Assembly (NCBI GenBank): GCA_947258585.1
Contig: CAMYIZ010000051.1
Location: forward strand, 1 to 46,555
Direction of reading: 5' to 3'
Length of the DNA: 46,555 bases
From: an uncultured Haliea sp.
GTDB lineage: Bacteria > Pseudomonadota > Gammaproteobacteria > Pseudomonadales > Halieaceae
Of this stretch, positions 33,455 to 41,030 are shown piece after piece. The notes beneath the pieces were generated by a model, which ran no database searches, was not told the origin of the DNA, and worked only from the letters and a program-made list of their open reading frames with translations. Each line of letters opens with the position of its first letter. Positions within the stretch are counted from its first letter, which is position 1. A program made the position numbers and the translations under genes.

Positions 33455-34318
33455 ATGCACCTGGGCTTCAGTTTCATGAATACGCCCCACGACCCCGACC
33501 CGCGGGATCTGGCCCGCGCCCTTGAGGAGCGCGGTTTCGAGTCACTCTGGACCGGCGAGCACAGCCATATCCCGGTTTCCCGCAGGACGCCCTATCCGGC
33601 GGGGGACGAGCTGCCGGAAGCCTACAAGCTGATGGGCGACCCCTATGTCACCCTCATGGCGGCGGCCGCGGTGACTACCACCCTGAAACTGGGTACTGGT
33701 ATCGCCCTGCTGATGGAGCGCGAGCTGTTCTCCCAGGCCAAGACGATCGCCAGCCTCGATCGCCTGAGCGGAGGCCGGCTGATGATTGGCACCGGTGTGG
33801 GCTGGAACGAAGAGGAGTTCAGCAACTGTACCCGCCAGCCCTGGGGCAAGCGCTATGGCGTGATGCGGGAGACGGTCGCCGCCACCCGCGCCCTGTGGCG
33901 GGATGAGGAGCCCGAGTATCACGGCGAGTACCTGGACTTCGACCCGGTCTGGTGCAACCCCAAGCCAGCCCAGGCCGGGGGCCCCCCGATCATTTTTGGC
34001 GCGATGGGGGCTCTCGGTGTGAAACATGCCGCCCAGTGGGCCGACGGCTGGATGCCGGTGGACGTGGCCATGGGCGATGTCGCTACCTCGGTCGCCGCCT
34101 TTCGCGGTCAGGTTGCGGACAATGGACGCGATCCCGCAGCGGTACCCATTACCCTGCAGACGCTGATCACCCCGGACCTGGATACCCTGAAGCGGTATCG
34201 CGACATGGGTATCGAACGCGTGGTCATTGGCGTGGCGGTGGACATGTGGGACCAACCGGAGAAGATCATGCCGATGATCGACCGCTTTGCCGGGCTGATC
34301 CCGCAGCTGGATGCCTGA
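33455..34318 (+). CDS. LLM-class (luciferase-like) flavin/F420 oxidoreductase
   Basis: A 287-residue TIM-barrel oxidoreductase of the bacterial luciferase superfamily, close to the TIGR03619/Rv2161c-like group. Seen: FESLWTGEHSHIPV, LGTGIALLMERE, LDRLSGGRLMIGTGVGWNEEEF and GVKHAAQWADGW. Members use F420 or FMN; the latter is more likely outside F420-producing lineages. The ATG at 33455 has AAAGGAG 10 nt upstream. It follows the BVMO-like gene by 71 bp, so the two flavoenzymes may act in one catabolic route. Confidence 0.88.
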   Translation: MHLGFSFMNTPHDPDPRDLARALEERGFESLWTGEHSHIPVSRRTPYPAGDELPEAYKLMGDPYVTLMAAAAVTTTLKLGTGIALLMERELFSQAKTIASLDRLSGGRLMIGTGVGWNEEEFSNCTRQPWGKRYGVMRETVAATRALWRDEEPEYHGEYLDFDPVWCNPKPAQAGGPPIIFGAMGALGVKHAAQWADGWMPVDVAMGDVATSVAAFRGQVADNGRDPAAVPITLQTLITPDLDTLKRYRDMGIERVVIGVAVDMWDQPEKIMPMIDRFAGLIPQLDA

Positions 34319-34333
34319 ATCCGGTCCCTCGCG

Positions 34334-35635
34334 CTACAGCCGGTTGCTCCCGGGGTAGTCGAGGGCGAAGCCTACCAGGGTCCGCACGCCGACCATCAGT
34401 GCCTCTTCCTGCACGGTAAAGAAAGGGGAATGGTTGGAGGGCCGCTGCTCTCTGGGAACCGCGGGATCGCCGGCGCCCAGCATCAGGAACAGACCGGGGA
34501 TTTGCTCCTGATAGAACGAAAAGTCCTCGGCGCCGGTGATCAGGTTGCCCTCGTAGACACGGTCCTCCCCCGCGGCCCTGCGCAGGGTCGGCATCATTGC
34601 CTGCAGCAGCTCGGGGTGGTTGCCGGTAACCGGGTTGGAGTCCGTGACGGTGAGTGCAGCGCTGGCGCCATTGGCCTCGGCGATGCCCGTTACCGTGGCC
34701 TCGAGGCGCGCCAGCAAACGCTCGCGTTCGCCCCTGTCGAAGGTTCTGACCGTGCCCAGCATGGTCACCCCGTCGGGTATGATATTGCCGCGTACCCCGC
34801 CCTGGATACTGCCGATGGTGACCACCGCCGGCCCCCGGGTGATGTCAACGTGGCGGCCCGGGATACCCTGCAGAGCTGCCAGGATCTGGCCAGACACATA
34901 GATCGGGTCGACGCCGAGCCAGGGTGACGAGCCGTGGGTCTGGCGCCCGGTGACCTTGATTTCGATGCCGTCCGAGGCCGCCATGAAGCTGCCGCTGCGA
35001 TAGCTCAGGGTGCCGGCATCGTTGGGCCAGACATGCAGCCCGAGAATTGCCTTCGGGGCATCCGGTCCACTCAATACCCCCTCTCGAACCATCAGTTCCG
35101 CGCCCCCCTCCTCGCCGGGCGGTGCGCCCTCCTCGGCGGGCTGGAAGATGAATTTCACCGTGCCGGCGAGCTCCTCGCGGCGCTCGGCGAGCACTTCCGC
35201 CGCGCCCATCAGCATGGCGACGTGGGCATCGTGACCGCAGGCATGCATGACCGGGACGTCCTGGCCCATGTATTCTCCCCGGGCCTGGGAGGCGAAGGGC
35301 AGGCCGGTCTGCTCCAGCACCGGCAGCGCATCCATGTCCGCGCGCAGCGCAATCACGGGGCCCGGCTTGCCGCCCCGCAGGGTGCCGACCACACCGGTGT
35401 GGGCTATCCCGGTTGTTACCTCGTCAAGGCCGATACTGCGCAGGTGGGCCGCAACCTTTTCCGCGGTGCGGAACTCCCGGTTCGACAGCTCGGGATTGGC
35501 GTGCAGGTCGCGGCGCCACTCGATAACCTTCGGTTCGACGGCCGCAAAGGCCGCATCCAGGTTGGCGGGTTCATCTGCGTGGGCAGCAATACCGACCAGG
35601 CTCAGGGCGGAAAGCAGTTGGGTGAGTTGGCGCAT
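34334..35635 (-). CDS. Exported M20-family amidohydrolase
   Basis: A 433-residue metallo-amidohydrolase of the M20D (IAA-amino acid hydrolase/hippuricase) type. The N-terminal signal peptide (MRQLTQLLSALSLVGIAAHA) suggests a periplasmic enzyme. Metal and catalytic residues: C133, H135 and H138 in HACGHDAHVAM, and E168/E169 in QPAEEGAPPGEEGG. The late SFYQEQIPG is typical. AAGGAGAT lies before the ATG at 35635; the longer frame to 35677 is not needed. It cleaves an N-acyl amino acid or peptide bond; the substrate is unknown. It is convergent with the LLM gene. Confidence 0.92.
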   Translation of the reverse strand: MRQLTQLLSALSLVGIAAHADEPANLDAAFAAVEPKVIEWRRDLHANPELSNREFRTAEKVAAHLRSIGLDEVTTGIAHTGVVGTLRGGKPGPVIALRADMDALPVLEQTGLPFASQARGEYMGQDVPVMHACGHDAHVAMLMGAAEVLAERREELAGTVKFIFQPAEEGAPPGEEGGAELMVREGVLSGPDAPKAILGLHVWPNDAGTLSYRSGSFMAASDGIEIKVTGRQTHGSSPWLGVDPIYVSGQILAALQGIPGRHVDITRGPAVVTIGSIQGGVRGNIIPDGVTMLGTVRTFDRGERERLLARLEATVTGIAEANGASAALTVTDSNPVTGNHPELLQAMMPTLRRAAGEDRVYEGNLITGAEDFSFYQEQIPGLFLMLGAGDPAVPREQRPSNHSPFFTVQEEALMVGVRTLVGFALDYPGSNRL

Positions 35636-35738
35636 GCTCGATCTCCTTTGCGAGAGCCGAGTGTAGCGCGGGCCCAACGCCGGGAACAGGTCGCCGGCGC
35701 AGGGATTCCCCGAGCTGTGGTTCCTGCCGCGCTTCCGC

Positions 35739-36158
35739 TCAGTAGCACTGGGACAGGGGTACGCTCACCCGCCGCTCGCTGCCGTCGGCGAATCGCTCGA
35801 TCCGGTGGCATCCCACCACGTCGTAGCGGCTGCTGTAGCGGTCGCGATAATCGTGGCTGTCGCGATAGCCGTGGCTGTCGTGGCAGACGGCACCGTTGTG
35901 GTGATGGAACAGGGTATAGGTGATCGCCGAGCCCAGCAGGGCGGCGCCCAGGTAGCCGGAATAGTCACTGCGATAGTGTTTGTGGATATGGGTTATCCGG
36001 TGCCTGGGGGGCTGCCAGCGCTTGTGGTCGTAGCGCGTGTCGTAATGGTGGCCCTGGTAGTGCCGGTAGGCCTTGTGGTGCTTGCGATCCGCCATGGCCG
36101 CCGCGCTTGCAGTACCCAGAGTGATCGCCATGAAGCAGGCTGTCAGTTGTTTGTACAT
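35739..36158 (-). CDS. Exported His/Tyr-rich small protein
   Basis: Unrecognised 139-residue protein with a signal peptide ending at AMA before DRKHHKAYRHY. The mature part is rich in His, Tyr, Arg and Asp (KHHK, YQGHHYDTRYDHK, HIHKHYRSDY, FHHHNG) with one hydrophobic glycine-containing segment (SGYLGAALLGSAITYTLF) and two late cysteines (VCHD, VVGCHR). The composition suggests metal binding or an envelope role. AAGGGAGAA precedes the ATG. It diverges from the two-component operon, sharing a control region with paired TTCAGC sites. Confidence 0.75.
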   Translation of the reverse strand: MYKQLTACFMAITLGTASAAAMADRKHHKAYRHYQGHHYDTRYDHKRWQPPRHRITHIHKHYRSDYSGYLGAALLGSAITYTLFHHHNGAVCHDSHGYRDSHDYRDRYSSRYDVVGCHRIERFADGSERRVSVPLSQCY

Positions 36159-36207
36159 TGCGGTTCTCCCTTGTCTGCCGCCACCGTGGCCAGACTACCC
36201 AGGAGCA

Positions 36208-36225
36208 GCTGAATCGAAGCTGAAC
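36208..36225 (-). promoter_or_regulatory. Response-regulator-type tandem site, left copy
   Basis: On the minus strand this reads GTTCAGC-N4-ATTCAGC, two heptamers repeated at 11-bp spacing, as OmpR-family regulators bind. It is 50 bp upstream of the His-rich gene and oriented toward it. The right copy is at 36251-36268. Confidence 0.6.
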
Positions 36226-36250
36226 AGCGGCCGGAAATTTGCCCCCAGTC

Positions 36251-36268
36251 GTTCAGCGTTCATTCAGC
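36251..36268 (+). promoter_or_regulatory. Response-regulator-type tandem site, right copy
   Basis: GTTCAGC-N4-ATTCAGC on the plus strand, the same 14 fixed bases as the copy at 36208-36225 but in the opposite orientation, 66 bp upstream of the operon's first start codon. Probable target of the response regulator encoded at 37127. Confidence 0.6.
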
Positions 36269-36333
36269 AATTGGCACCTAAGCTGCAATAACGGGTATCG
36301 CGCCAGGGCTGGACGATTGTCGGGAGGAGAGTT

Positions 36334-36846
36334 ATGAAAAAGCACGTTTTCGGCTTGTTGCTGCTGGCGCCGGCGGCGACTCTGGCTGAGGGCCAGTACA
36401 GTGTCATTGAGGCCCCCGTGGTGGGGGTTGAACCGCTGGTACGCACTGTCACCCAGCGTATCCCGCACGAATCCTGCTGGGATGAGCGGGTTCGTGTGGT
36501 GGAGCGCGGCCGCGGCCACTCGGCTACCCCGGGTATCCTGGGCGCGGTTGTCGGGGGTACCGTCGCTGGTGCGCTGGGTCACAACAGCCGTCATCAGCCG
36601 GTTATAGCTGGCGCCGGGGCCCTGCTCGGTGCCTCCGTGGGCCACGATGTCGGTCACCGCCGCAGCGAGCGCAGCTACTACGTCACCGAACAGCGGTGCG
36701 AGGTAGACTATGAGCTGCGCGATGTCGAGGAAGTGACCGGCTATCGCATAAGCTATCGCTATGGCGGTAATATCTACCATACCCACAGCAGCCGTCATCC
36801 CGGCGACACCATTCGCGTCCGGATCCAGCTGCAACCACTGGATTGA
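36334..36846 (+). CDS. Exported glycine-zipper 2TM domain protein
   Basis: A 170-residue envelope protein: signal peptide (MKKHVFGLLLLAPAATLAEG), a conserved WDERVRVVERG part, a glycine zipper with two short hydrophobic runs (GILGAVVGGTVAGALGH and VIAGAGALLGASVGHDVG) as in the 17-kDa surface antigen family, and a C-terminal CEVDYELRDVEEVTGYRISYRYGG part. GGGAGGAGAG precedes the ATG. First gene of a five-gene row leading to a two-component system and SIMPL protein. Confidence 0.82.
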   Translation: MKKHVFGLLLLAPAATLAEGQYSVIEAPVVGVEPLVRTVTQRIPHESCWDERVRVVERGRGHSATPGILGAVVGGTVAGALGHNSRHQPVIAGAGALLGASVGHDVGHRRSERSYYVTEQRCEVDYELRDVEEVTGYRISYRYGGNIYHTHSSRHPGDTIRVRIQLQPLD

Positions 36847-36862
36847 GACCTCGAGGGCCGCA

Positions 36863-37123
36863 ATGCCGAACAGGATACTGCTTGTCCCCCTGATGGCGCT
36901 GCTGCTGGCAGCAGGCCCGGGACTGGTTGCGCCGCAGCAAGTGCTGGCCCAGCAGGGCAAGGCCGCCGCGCAGAAGGGGGGCCTGACGCCACGGGAGGCA
37001 GCGGCCCGGGCACAGGCCCAGCACGGAGGAAGGGTGCTGAGTGTGTCCCGTAAAGGTGAGGCCTACAGGGTAAAACTGCTCCTGGATTCAGGCCGGGTGA
37101 TTACCGTGACCGTCAAGGGCTGA
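36863..37123 (+). CDS. Exported PepSY-like small protein
   Basis: An 86-residue protein with a signal peptide (NRILLVPLMALLLAAGPGLVAP) and one PepSY-type unit: LTPREAAARAQAQHGGRVLSVSRKGEAYRVKLLLDSGRVITVTV. Such proteins often sit beside PhoP/QseB-type regulators and may sense or adjust the periplasm. GAGGG lies 6 nt before the ATG at 36863. It is 16 bp after the glycine-zipper gene and 3 bp before the regulator. Confidence 0.8.
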   Translation: MPNRILLVPLMALLLAAGPGLVAPQQVLAQQGKAAAQKGGLTPREAAARAQAQHGGRVLSVSRKGEAYRVKLLLDSGRVITVTVKG

Positions 37124-37126
37124 GCC

Positions 37127-37810
37127 GTGCGCATGTTGGTAGTGGAGGATGATGCCCGCCTGCGCCTGCAGCTGGCGCGGCACTTTCGCGCGGCGAGCTG
37201 GGTGGTGGAGGAGGCAGCCCGGGGTGCCGATGCCCGCTATCTGGCTGCCCAGTTCCCCTATGATATGGTCATAGTCGACCTGGGCCTGCCCGATGAGCCG
37301 GGCATTGGTCTGGTCTCCTCCTGGCGGTCCGCAGCCCTCGACTTTCCGGTGCTGATTCTCACCGCCCGGGCGGACTGGCAGGAGAAGGTGCAAGGTCTGG
37401 AGGCCGGGGCCGACGACTACGTCACCAAGCCGTTTTACCTGGAAGAGCTGGAAGCTCGCGTCAACGCGCTGTTGCGGCGTGTTGCCGGTCGCGCCACTGC
37501 GGAGGTCTGCTATGGCGATATCGCCATAGATTTCAGCGCCCGGCGGGTAGTGCGCGCGGGCTTGGTGCTTGATCTCACCGCCTTCGAATACAACACACTG
37601 GCCTATCTCGCCCACCGCGCGGGAACCGTGGTTTCCAAGAGCGAGCTCACCGAGCACCTGTACGCCCAGGACTATGATCGCGACAGCAATGTCATTGAGG
37701 TATTCGTCGGGCGATTGCGCAGAAAACTGGATCCGGAAGGTGCCCTGCAGCCGATAGAAACCGTGCGCGGCGCCGGTTACCGCTTTGCACTGAGCCCGCG
37801 TACCGAGTGA
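37127..37810 (+). CDS. OmpR/PhoP-family response regulator
   Basis: A 227-residue regulator with a receiver domain (1-115; acidic pocket VVEDD, phosphoacceptor D51 in VIVDLGLPDEPG, conserved KPF) and a winged-helix DNA-binding domain (about 130-225; FEYNTLAYLAHRAGTVVSKSEL, VEVFVGRLRRKLD-type end). The start is GTG at 37127 or ATG at 37133. Its stop overlaps the kinase GTG. By position it should bind the TTCAGC tandem sites upstream of the operon. Confidence 0.95.
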   Translation: MRMLVVEDDARLRLQLARHFRAASWVVEEAARGADARYLAAQFPYDMVIVDLGLPDEPGIGLVSSWRSAALDFPVLILTARADWQEKVQGLEAGADDYVTKPFYLEELEARVNALLRRVAGRATAEVCYGDIAIDFSARRVVRAGLVLDLTAFEYNTLAYLAHRAGTVVSKSELTEHLYAQDYDRDSNVIEVFVGRLRRKLDPEGALQPIETVRGAGYRFALSPRTE

Positions 37811-39138
37811 ACCCCGGGGCCCACTCCCTCACCGCGCGCCTGTTGCTGGCCAGTGCCCTCCTGCTGCCTCTGTTTCTGGGTGCAACCGGCTGGTACCTGG
37901 AGCGCAGCCATCGCCTCAGTATAGAAGCTGCCCAGGCGGAGCGCCTGCATCTACAGTTGTTGGCCCTGCTGGCTCAGGCCGAGTACGAAGATGAGCTGAG
38001 CATGCCAGGGCAGCTGCTGGAGCCGCGTCTCGGTCAGCCCAACTCCGGGCTCTATGCCCTGATCAGCAATGGCGCGGGTGAGCTGTTGTGGGCGTCGCCA
38101 TCGGCGCTGACCCTGGACCCCGCCAGGGTGCTGGCGGCGATTCCGGACCTGGCGCCGGGTGCCCGCAGCCATGCCCGCGACAATGGCCGGCTGCGGGTGT
38201 CCCTGCAGGTGTTGTGGCAAACCGATTCCGGGGCTGACGTACCCCTCAGGTTCACGATGCTGGAGACCACCGCGCCAATCGAAGTGGAGGTGGCGAAGTA
38301 TCGCCGCAGTTTGTTGCTGTGGCTGGGGGGCTCCGCGCTGTTGTTGTTGGGTTGCCAGGTGGTCATCCTGGTATGGGGTTTGCGCCCACTGCGCGAGCTG
38401 GCGGCGGACATCGCCAGGATTGAGGCAGGGGAGGCGCTGTTTCTGCAGCGGCCCTACCCCCGGGAGGTCCAGACCCTCACCCGCAACCTGAACGCCCTGC
38501 TGCAGGGAGAATTGCAGCGGCGTGAGCGCGTGCGGCGTACCATGGGCGATCTCGCCCACAGCCTGAAGACGCCGCTGGCGGTGATCCGGACCGCGGACCC
38601 GGACGCGGACAGTTTCCCCGGGCTGGTGGCGGAGCAGACGGATCGCATGGAAGATATCGTGTCCTACCAGCTGCAACGGGCGGTGGGCGGCGGCAACCGC
38701 CTGTTGCAGCAGGTCGCGGTCGAGCCGGTGCTCGAGCGCCTTCGCAGCAGTCTGCTCAAGGTGTACGCTGTTCGCGAGCTGGACATCCAGTTGCTGGTAG
38801 AGCCCGGGTGCCGCTTTCGCGGTGACGAGCGGGATCTCATGGAAATCATGGGCAACCTCATGGACAATGCCTGCAAGTACGCGGCGCACCAGATTCGTGT
38901 CAGCGCCGCGGGCGGGGGCGATCATCCGCTGGACATTCTTGTCGAGGACGACGGTCCGGGCGTGGCTCCGGCCCTGCGCGCCGCCATCCTCCAGCGGGGC
39001 TTCCGCGCTGACAGTCGGGGCGAGGGCCAGGGCATTGGCCTGTCCGTGGCTGCGGACATCGCCGCAAGTTATTCCGGCAGCCTGAGTATCGACAGTGGTG
39101 GTCTCGCTGGCGCCAGGGTCCGCCTGCGCTTCGCCTGA
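37807..39138 (+). CDS. PhoQ-like sensor histidine kinase
   Basis: A 443-residue membrane kinase: helix 1 (about 10-30), a periplasmic sensor of about 135 residues, helix 2 (168-190), HAMP, the dimerisation domain with H251 (MGDLAHSLKTPLAV, the PhoQ-type H-box) and an ATPase domain (MGNLMDNACKY N-box, EDDGPGV G1, GQGIGLSVAADI G2). The GTG start overlaps the regulator stop (GTGA). The sensor part is not rich in acidic patches, so a divalent-cation signal as in PhoQ cannot be assumed. Confidence 0.94.
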   Translation: MNPGAHSLTARLLLASALLLPLFLGATGWYLERSHRLSIEAAQAERLHLQLLALLAQAEYEDELSMPGQLLEPRLGQPNSGLYALISNGAGELLWASPSALTLDPARVLAAIPDLAPGARSHARDNGRLRVSLQVLWQTDSGADVPLRFTMLETTAPIEVEVAKYRRSLLLWLGGSALLLLGCQVVILVWGLRPLRELAADIARIEAGEALFLQRPYPREVQTLTRNLNALLQGELQRRERVRRTMGDLAHSLKTPLAVIRTADPDADSFPGLVAEQTDRMEDIVSYQLQRAVGGGNRLLQQVAVEPVLERLRSSLLKVYAVRELDIQLLVEPGCRFRGDERDLMEIMGNLMDNACKYAAHQIRVSAAGGGDHPLDILVEDDGPGVAPALRAAILQRGFRADSRGEGQGIGLSVAADIAASYSGSLSIDSGGLAGARVRLRFA

Positions 39139-39192
39139 CAAGCTGCTTTCCAGCGGGCAATGGGCCCGGACACCTGCATAGGAGTACCTGTA

Positions 39193-39924
39193 ATGAACAT
39201 CACGCTGCCGAAGATTGTGGGCCTGTGTGCCCTGCTGCTTGGAGTTGTCGCCAGTGCCCAGGCCAGTGACGCCCCGCTGCAGCCGCAGATCCGGGTCACC
39301 GGTGAGGGCCGGGCGACGCTTGTGCCCGACATGGCCCTGCTGCAGCTTGCGGTAACTCGCGAGGGAGCAACGGCGAGGGAGGCGCTGGATGCCAACTCCG
39401 CGGCCATGGAGGAGGTCCTGGGAGCCATGCGCAAGGCGGGAATTGGCGAGCGGGACCTGCAGACGGCCCAGTTCGAGATCCAGCCCCGCTATCGCCACCA
39501 TCGGCCAACGGCGTCGGGCCAGCAGGAGCCGCCCGAAATCGTGGGATACACGGTGAGCAACAGCCTGATGGTGCGGGTTCGCAAGCTCGGGGAGGTGGGC
39601 GGGATTCTCGACCGGGCCGTGTCACTGGGGGTGAACCAGGGCGGCAATATCCAGTTCCTCAACGATGACCCGTCGGCGGCGCTGGAGCAGGCGCGTACCG
39701 CGGCGGTAAAGGACGCCCTGCAGCGGGCCGCCACCCTGACGGCGGCAGCAGGGGTAAAGAGCGGCCGGATCCTGGAAATTTCCGAACAATCCTACCAGCC
39801 GCGACCGCTGCCCATGACGCGAGCCGAAATGATGATGTCCGCGGATGCCGGGGCTGTACCGGTCGCGGGGGGCGAGAACAGCTATACCGTGACGGTCAAC
39901 CTGATCCTGGCCCTGGAACAGTAG
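39193..39924 (+). CDS. Exported SIMPL (DUF541) domain protein
   Basis: A 243-residue periplasmic protein with signal peptide (IVGLCALLLGVVASAQA) and the SIMPL/DUF541 domain: IRVTGEGRATLVPDMALLQLAV at the start, GYTVSNSLMVRVRKLGEVGGIL in the middle, and a C-terminal YTVTVNLILALEQ. The family is linked to envelope and oxidative stress without a defined reaction. GGAG lies 8 nt before the ATG at 39193. It is 54 bp after the sensor kinase and may be the last gene of its operon. Confidence 0.88.
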   Translation: MNITLPKIVGLCALLLGVVASAQASDAPLQPQIRVTGEGRATLVPDMALLQLAVTREGATAREALDANSAAMEEVLGAMRKAGIGERDLQTAQFEIQPRYRHHRPTASGQQEPPEIVGYTVSNSLMVRVRKLGEVGGILDRAVSLGVNQGGNIQFLNDDPSAALEQARTAAVKDALQRAATLTAAAGVKSGRILEISEQSYQPRPLPMTRAEMMMSADAGAVPVAGGENSYTVTVNLILALEQ

Positions 39925-39945
39925 CTACCGGCCCGGGGTCCCCGC

Positions 39946-39993
39946 GGCCGGCATCCCGGTGGCCGGCACTCCGGTGGCCGGCATCCCGGTGGC
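39946..39993. repeat. 15-bp minisatellite, 3.2 copies
   Basis: GGCCGGCATCCCGGT at 39946-39960 and 39976-39990, with a two-base variant (GGCCGGCACTCCGGT) between them and three further bases after. It lies just after the SIMPL stop codon and is non-coding. Confidence 0.75.
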
Positions 39994-40013
39994 AAAAAAG
40001 TTCTGATTTCCCC

Positions 40014-40040
40014 GGAATAAACTGGGGGCCCCGTCCGTCT
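40014..40040 (+). promoter_or_regulatory. ECF-type promoter candidate firing into the non-coding gap
   Basis: GGAATAAA (-35 type, from 40014) and CGTCT (-10 type, 40036-40040), with 17 bp between GGAAT and CGTC. It matches in pattern and spacing the two elements flanking the ECF sigma gene at 41556-41581 and 41589-41614. An A/T-rich stretch precedes it. Transcription would begin near 40047. Confidence 0.5.
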
Positions 40041-40126
40041 TAACATTGGAAGTGGAGTGAAACCCAAACTTGAGGGGGCAGTATCAGGCGTCCTGGATGG
40101 TAAATCGGGTGCCTTAAAGGGAATTC

Positions 40127-40210
40127 ATGCGCCCTTCGCTGCCCGCCTCCATTTTCGTTGGGATACCGCTGAGGTTGACTGAGCAAAAGGTGCTAACCAA
40201 CCGGCTGTGA
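40127..40210 (+). CDS. Possible 27-residue small protein inside the candidate RNA
   Basis: An ATG at 40127 preceded by AAAGGGA (5 nt away) opens a frame of 27 codons, beginning MRPSLPASIFVGIPL and ending VLTNRL, then TGA. It has a good ribosome site and basic-hydrophobic content but no recognisable similarity. It may be chance; the RNA could be regulatory, coding, or both. Confidence 0.25.
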   Translation: MRPSLPASIFVGIPLRLTEQKVLTNRL

Positions 40211-40281
40211 AGGATTCCTGGGTCAGGGAACTCGATGCCTCTGGACAGGGTGGGGACCGCTAGCCCTCCAGCCCTGAACTA

Positions 40282-40326
40282 CAGGGTTTATTGCCAGCTT
40301 CTGGTGATAAGCCCTGCTTCTTTTTT
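40282..40326 (+). terminator. Strong intrinsic terminator overlapping the anti-sigma 3' end
   Basis: Arms at 40282-40297 and 40301-40316 pair over all 16 positions (13 Watson-Crick, 3 G-T) around a CTT loop, then CTTC and six T. The T run is on the plus side only, so it ends plus-strand transcripts, not the anti-sigma mRNA. Confidence 0.75.
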
Positions 40327-41016
40327 CGCCCCTAACACATCTCCCGCAGCGTTCTGGTCAATGAAGCTGGCTATACTACCGCTGTCGCCGGCGCTGGCAG
40401 GCCGGTAGGCTTCCTCGTCACGCCCGGGAAGCAGGTTGTGCGGCACAGCGATCCGGGTGGTCCAGTTGCCGCCATCACGGCAGGCGACGCCGCGGACCGA
40501 GCTGCCGGCACCTGTGAGGACATATTCGCGGCACCAGCTGCCTGCGTGGTTGGGGAAGCTGAGAACCGCGCGCAGCCGGCGACCGTCTTCCAGTGTGTCC
40601 CAGCCCGAGGCGCGGGAGGGCAGGGTTTCCAGGGCGGCAGCAAGCAGCACATCCTGCCCCGCAATGTCGTGCCCCGCTTGCCACCTGGGAGCCAGCAGCA
40701 GGGCGGCGACGGCCGTCAGTGATGCGGCGATCGCAAGCCCCTGGCGCAGATTGCCGGGGAAGAGGGTGAGGCGATGGAGCAGGGGTCGAATAGCGGTGGG
40801 CTGTGGTTGCAGCAGTTCCCGGATGCGAGCGGGGAGAGGGGTCGTGTCGTTGGCCCCGGCGGCCTCCCGGAGTTGACTCTGCAGGGTCTCAAGCTCTGCC
40901 AGCCGGGCGCGCAGGGCTGGCTCCCGGGCCAGTCGGGATGTCAGCGTCGCGGCGACCTCAGGCTCCAGTTCACCATCGATGTAGGCGGATAAAAGCTCGA
41001 AATCTCGGTCTGTCAT
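40288..41016 (-). CDS. Anti-sigma factor, single-pass membrane protein
   Basis: A 242-residue protein next to an ECF sigma gene. The N-terminal cytoplasmic part (MTDRDFELLSAYIDGELEPE onward) is typical of anti-sigma domains but lacks the HxxxCxxC zinc motif. One membrane helix (92-110, GLAIAASLTAVAALLL) is followed by a periplasmic domain of about 130 residues with two cysteines (SWCREY, VACRDG) that may form a disulfide. The ATG at 41016 has GGAAGAG upstream and lies 14 bp after the sigma stop. It should hold the sigma factor at the membrane until an envelope signal arrives. Confidence 0.85.
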   Translation of the reverse strand: MTDRDFELLSAYIDGELEPEVAATLTSRLAREPALRARLAELETLQSQLREAAGANDTTPLPARIRELLQPQPTAIRPLLHRLTLFPGNLRQGLAIAASLTAVAALLLAPRWQAGHDIAGQDVLLAAALETLPSRASGWDTLEDGRRLRAVLSFPNHAGSWCREYVLTGAGSSVRGVACRDGGNWTTRIAVPHNLLPGRDEEAYRPASAGDSGSIASFIDQNAAGDVLGAKKEAGLITRSWQ

Positions 41017-41030
41017 AGTCTCTTCCACGT

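Larger units (their letters stand above)
40047..40326 (+). ncRNA. Candidate ECF-controlled RNA, about 280 nt
   Basis: The 360-bp space between the SIMPL and anti-sigma genes holds no conventional gene. It is bounded by an ECF-like promoter (40014-40040) and a very strong terminator (40282-40326), both on the plus strand. Internal stems are possible (TTCCTG with CAGGGAA near 40215, CCCTG with CAGGG near 40272-40286). The last 40 nt are antisense to the end of the anti-sigma gene. I recognise no known RNA family. It might instead be a short mRNA for the 27-residue frame inside. Confidence 0.45.

Noticed and set aside
37951-39501. 516-codon minus-strand frame across the kinase and SIMPL genes
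   Set aside because: Spans two genes and their gap with Gln/Arg/His-rich content; shadow.
40047-40326. Known structured RNA (6S, tmRNA, RNase P, SRP) in the gap
   Set aside because: None of the hallmark conserved boxes of these RNAs is visible; kept only as an unnamed candidate.
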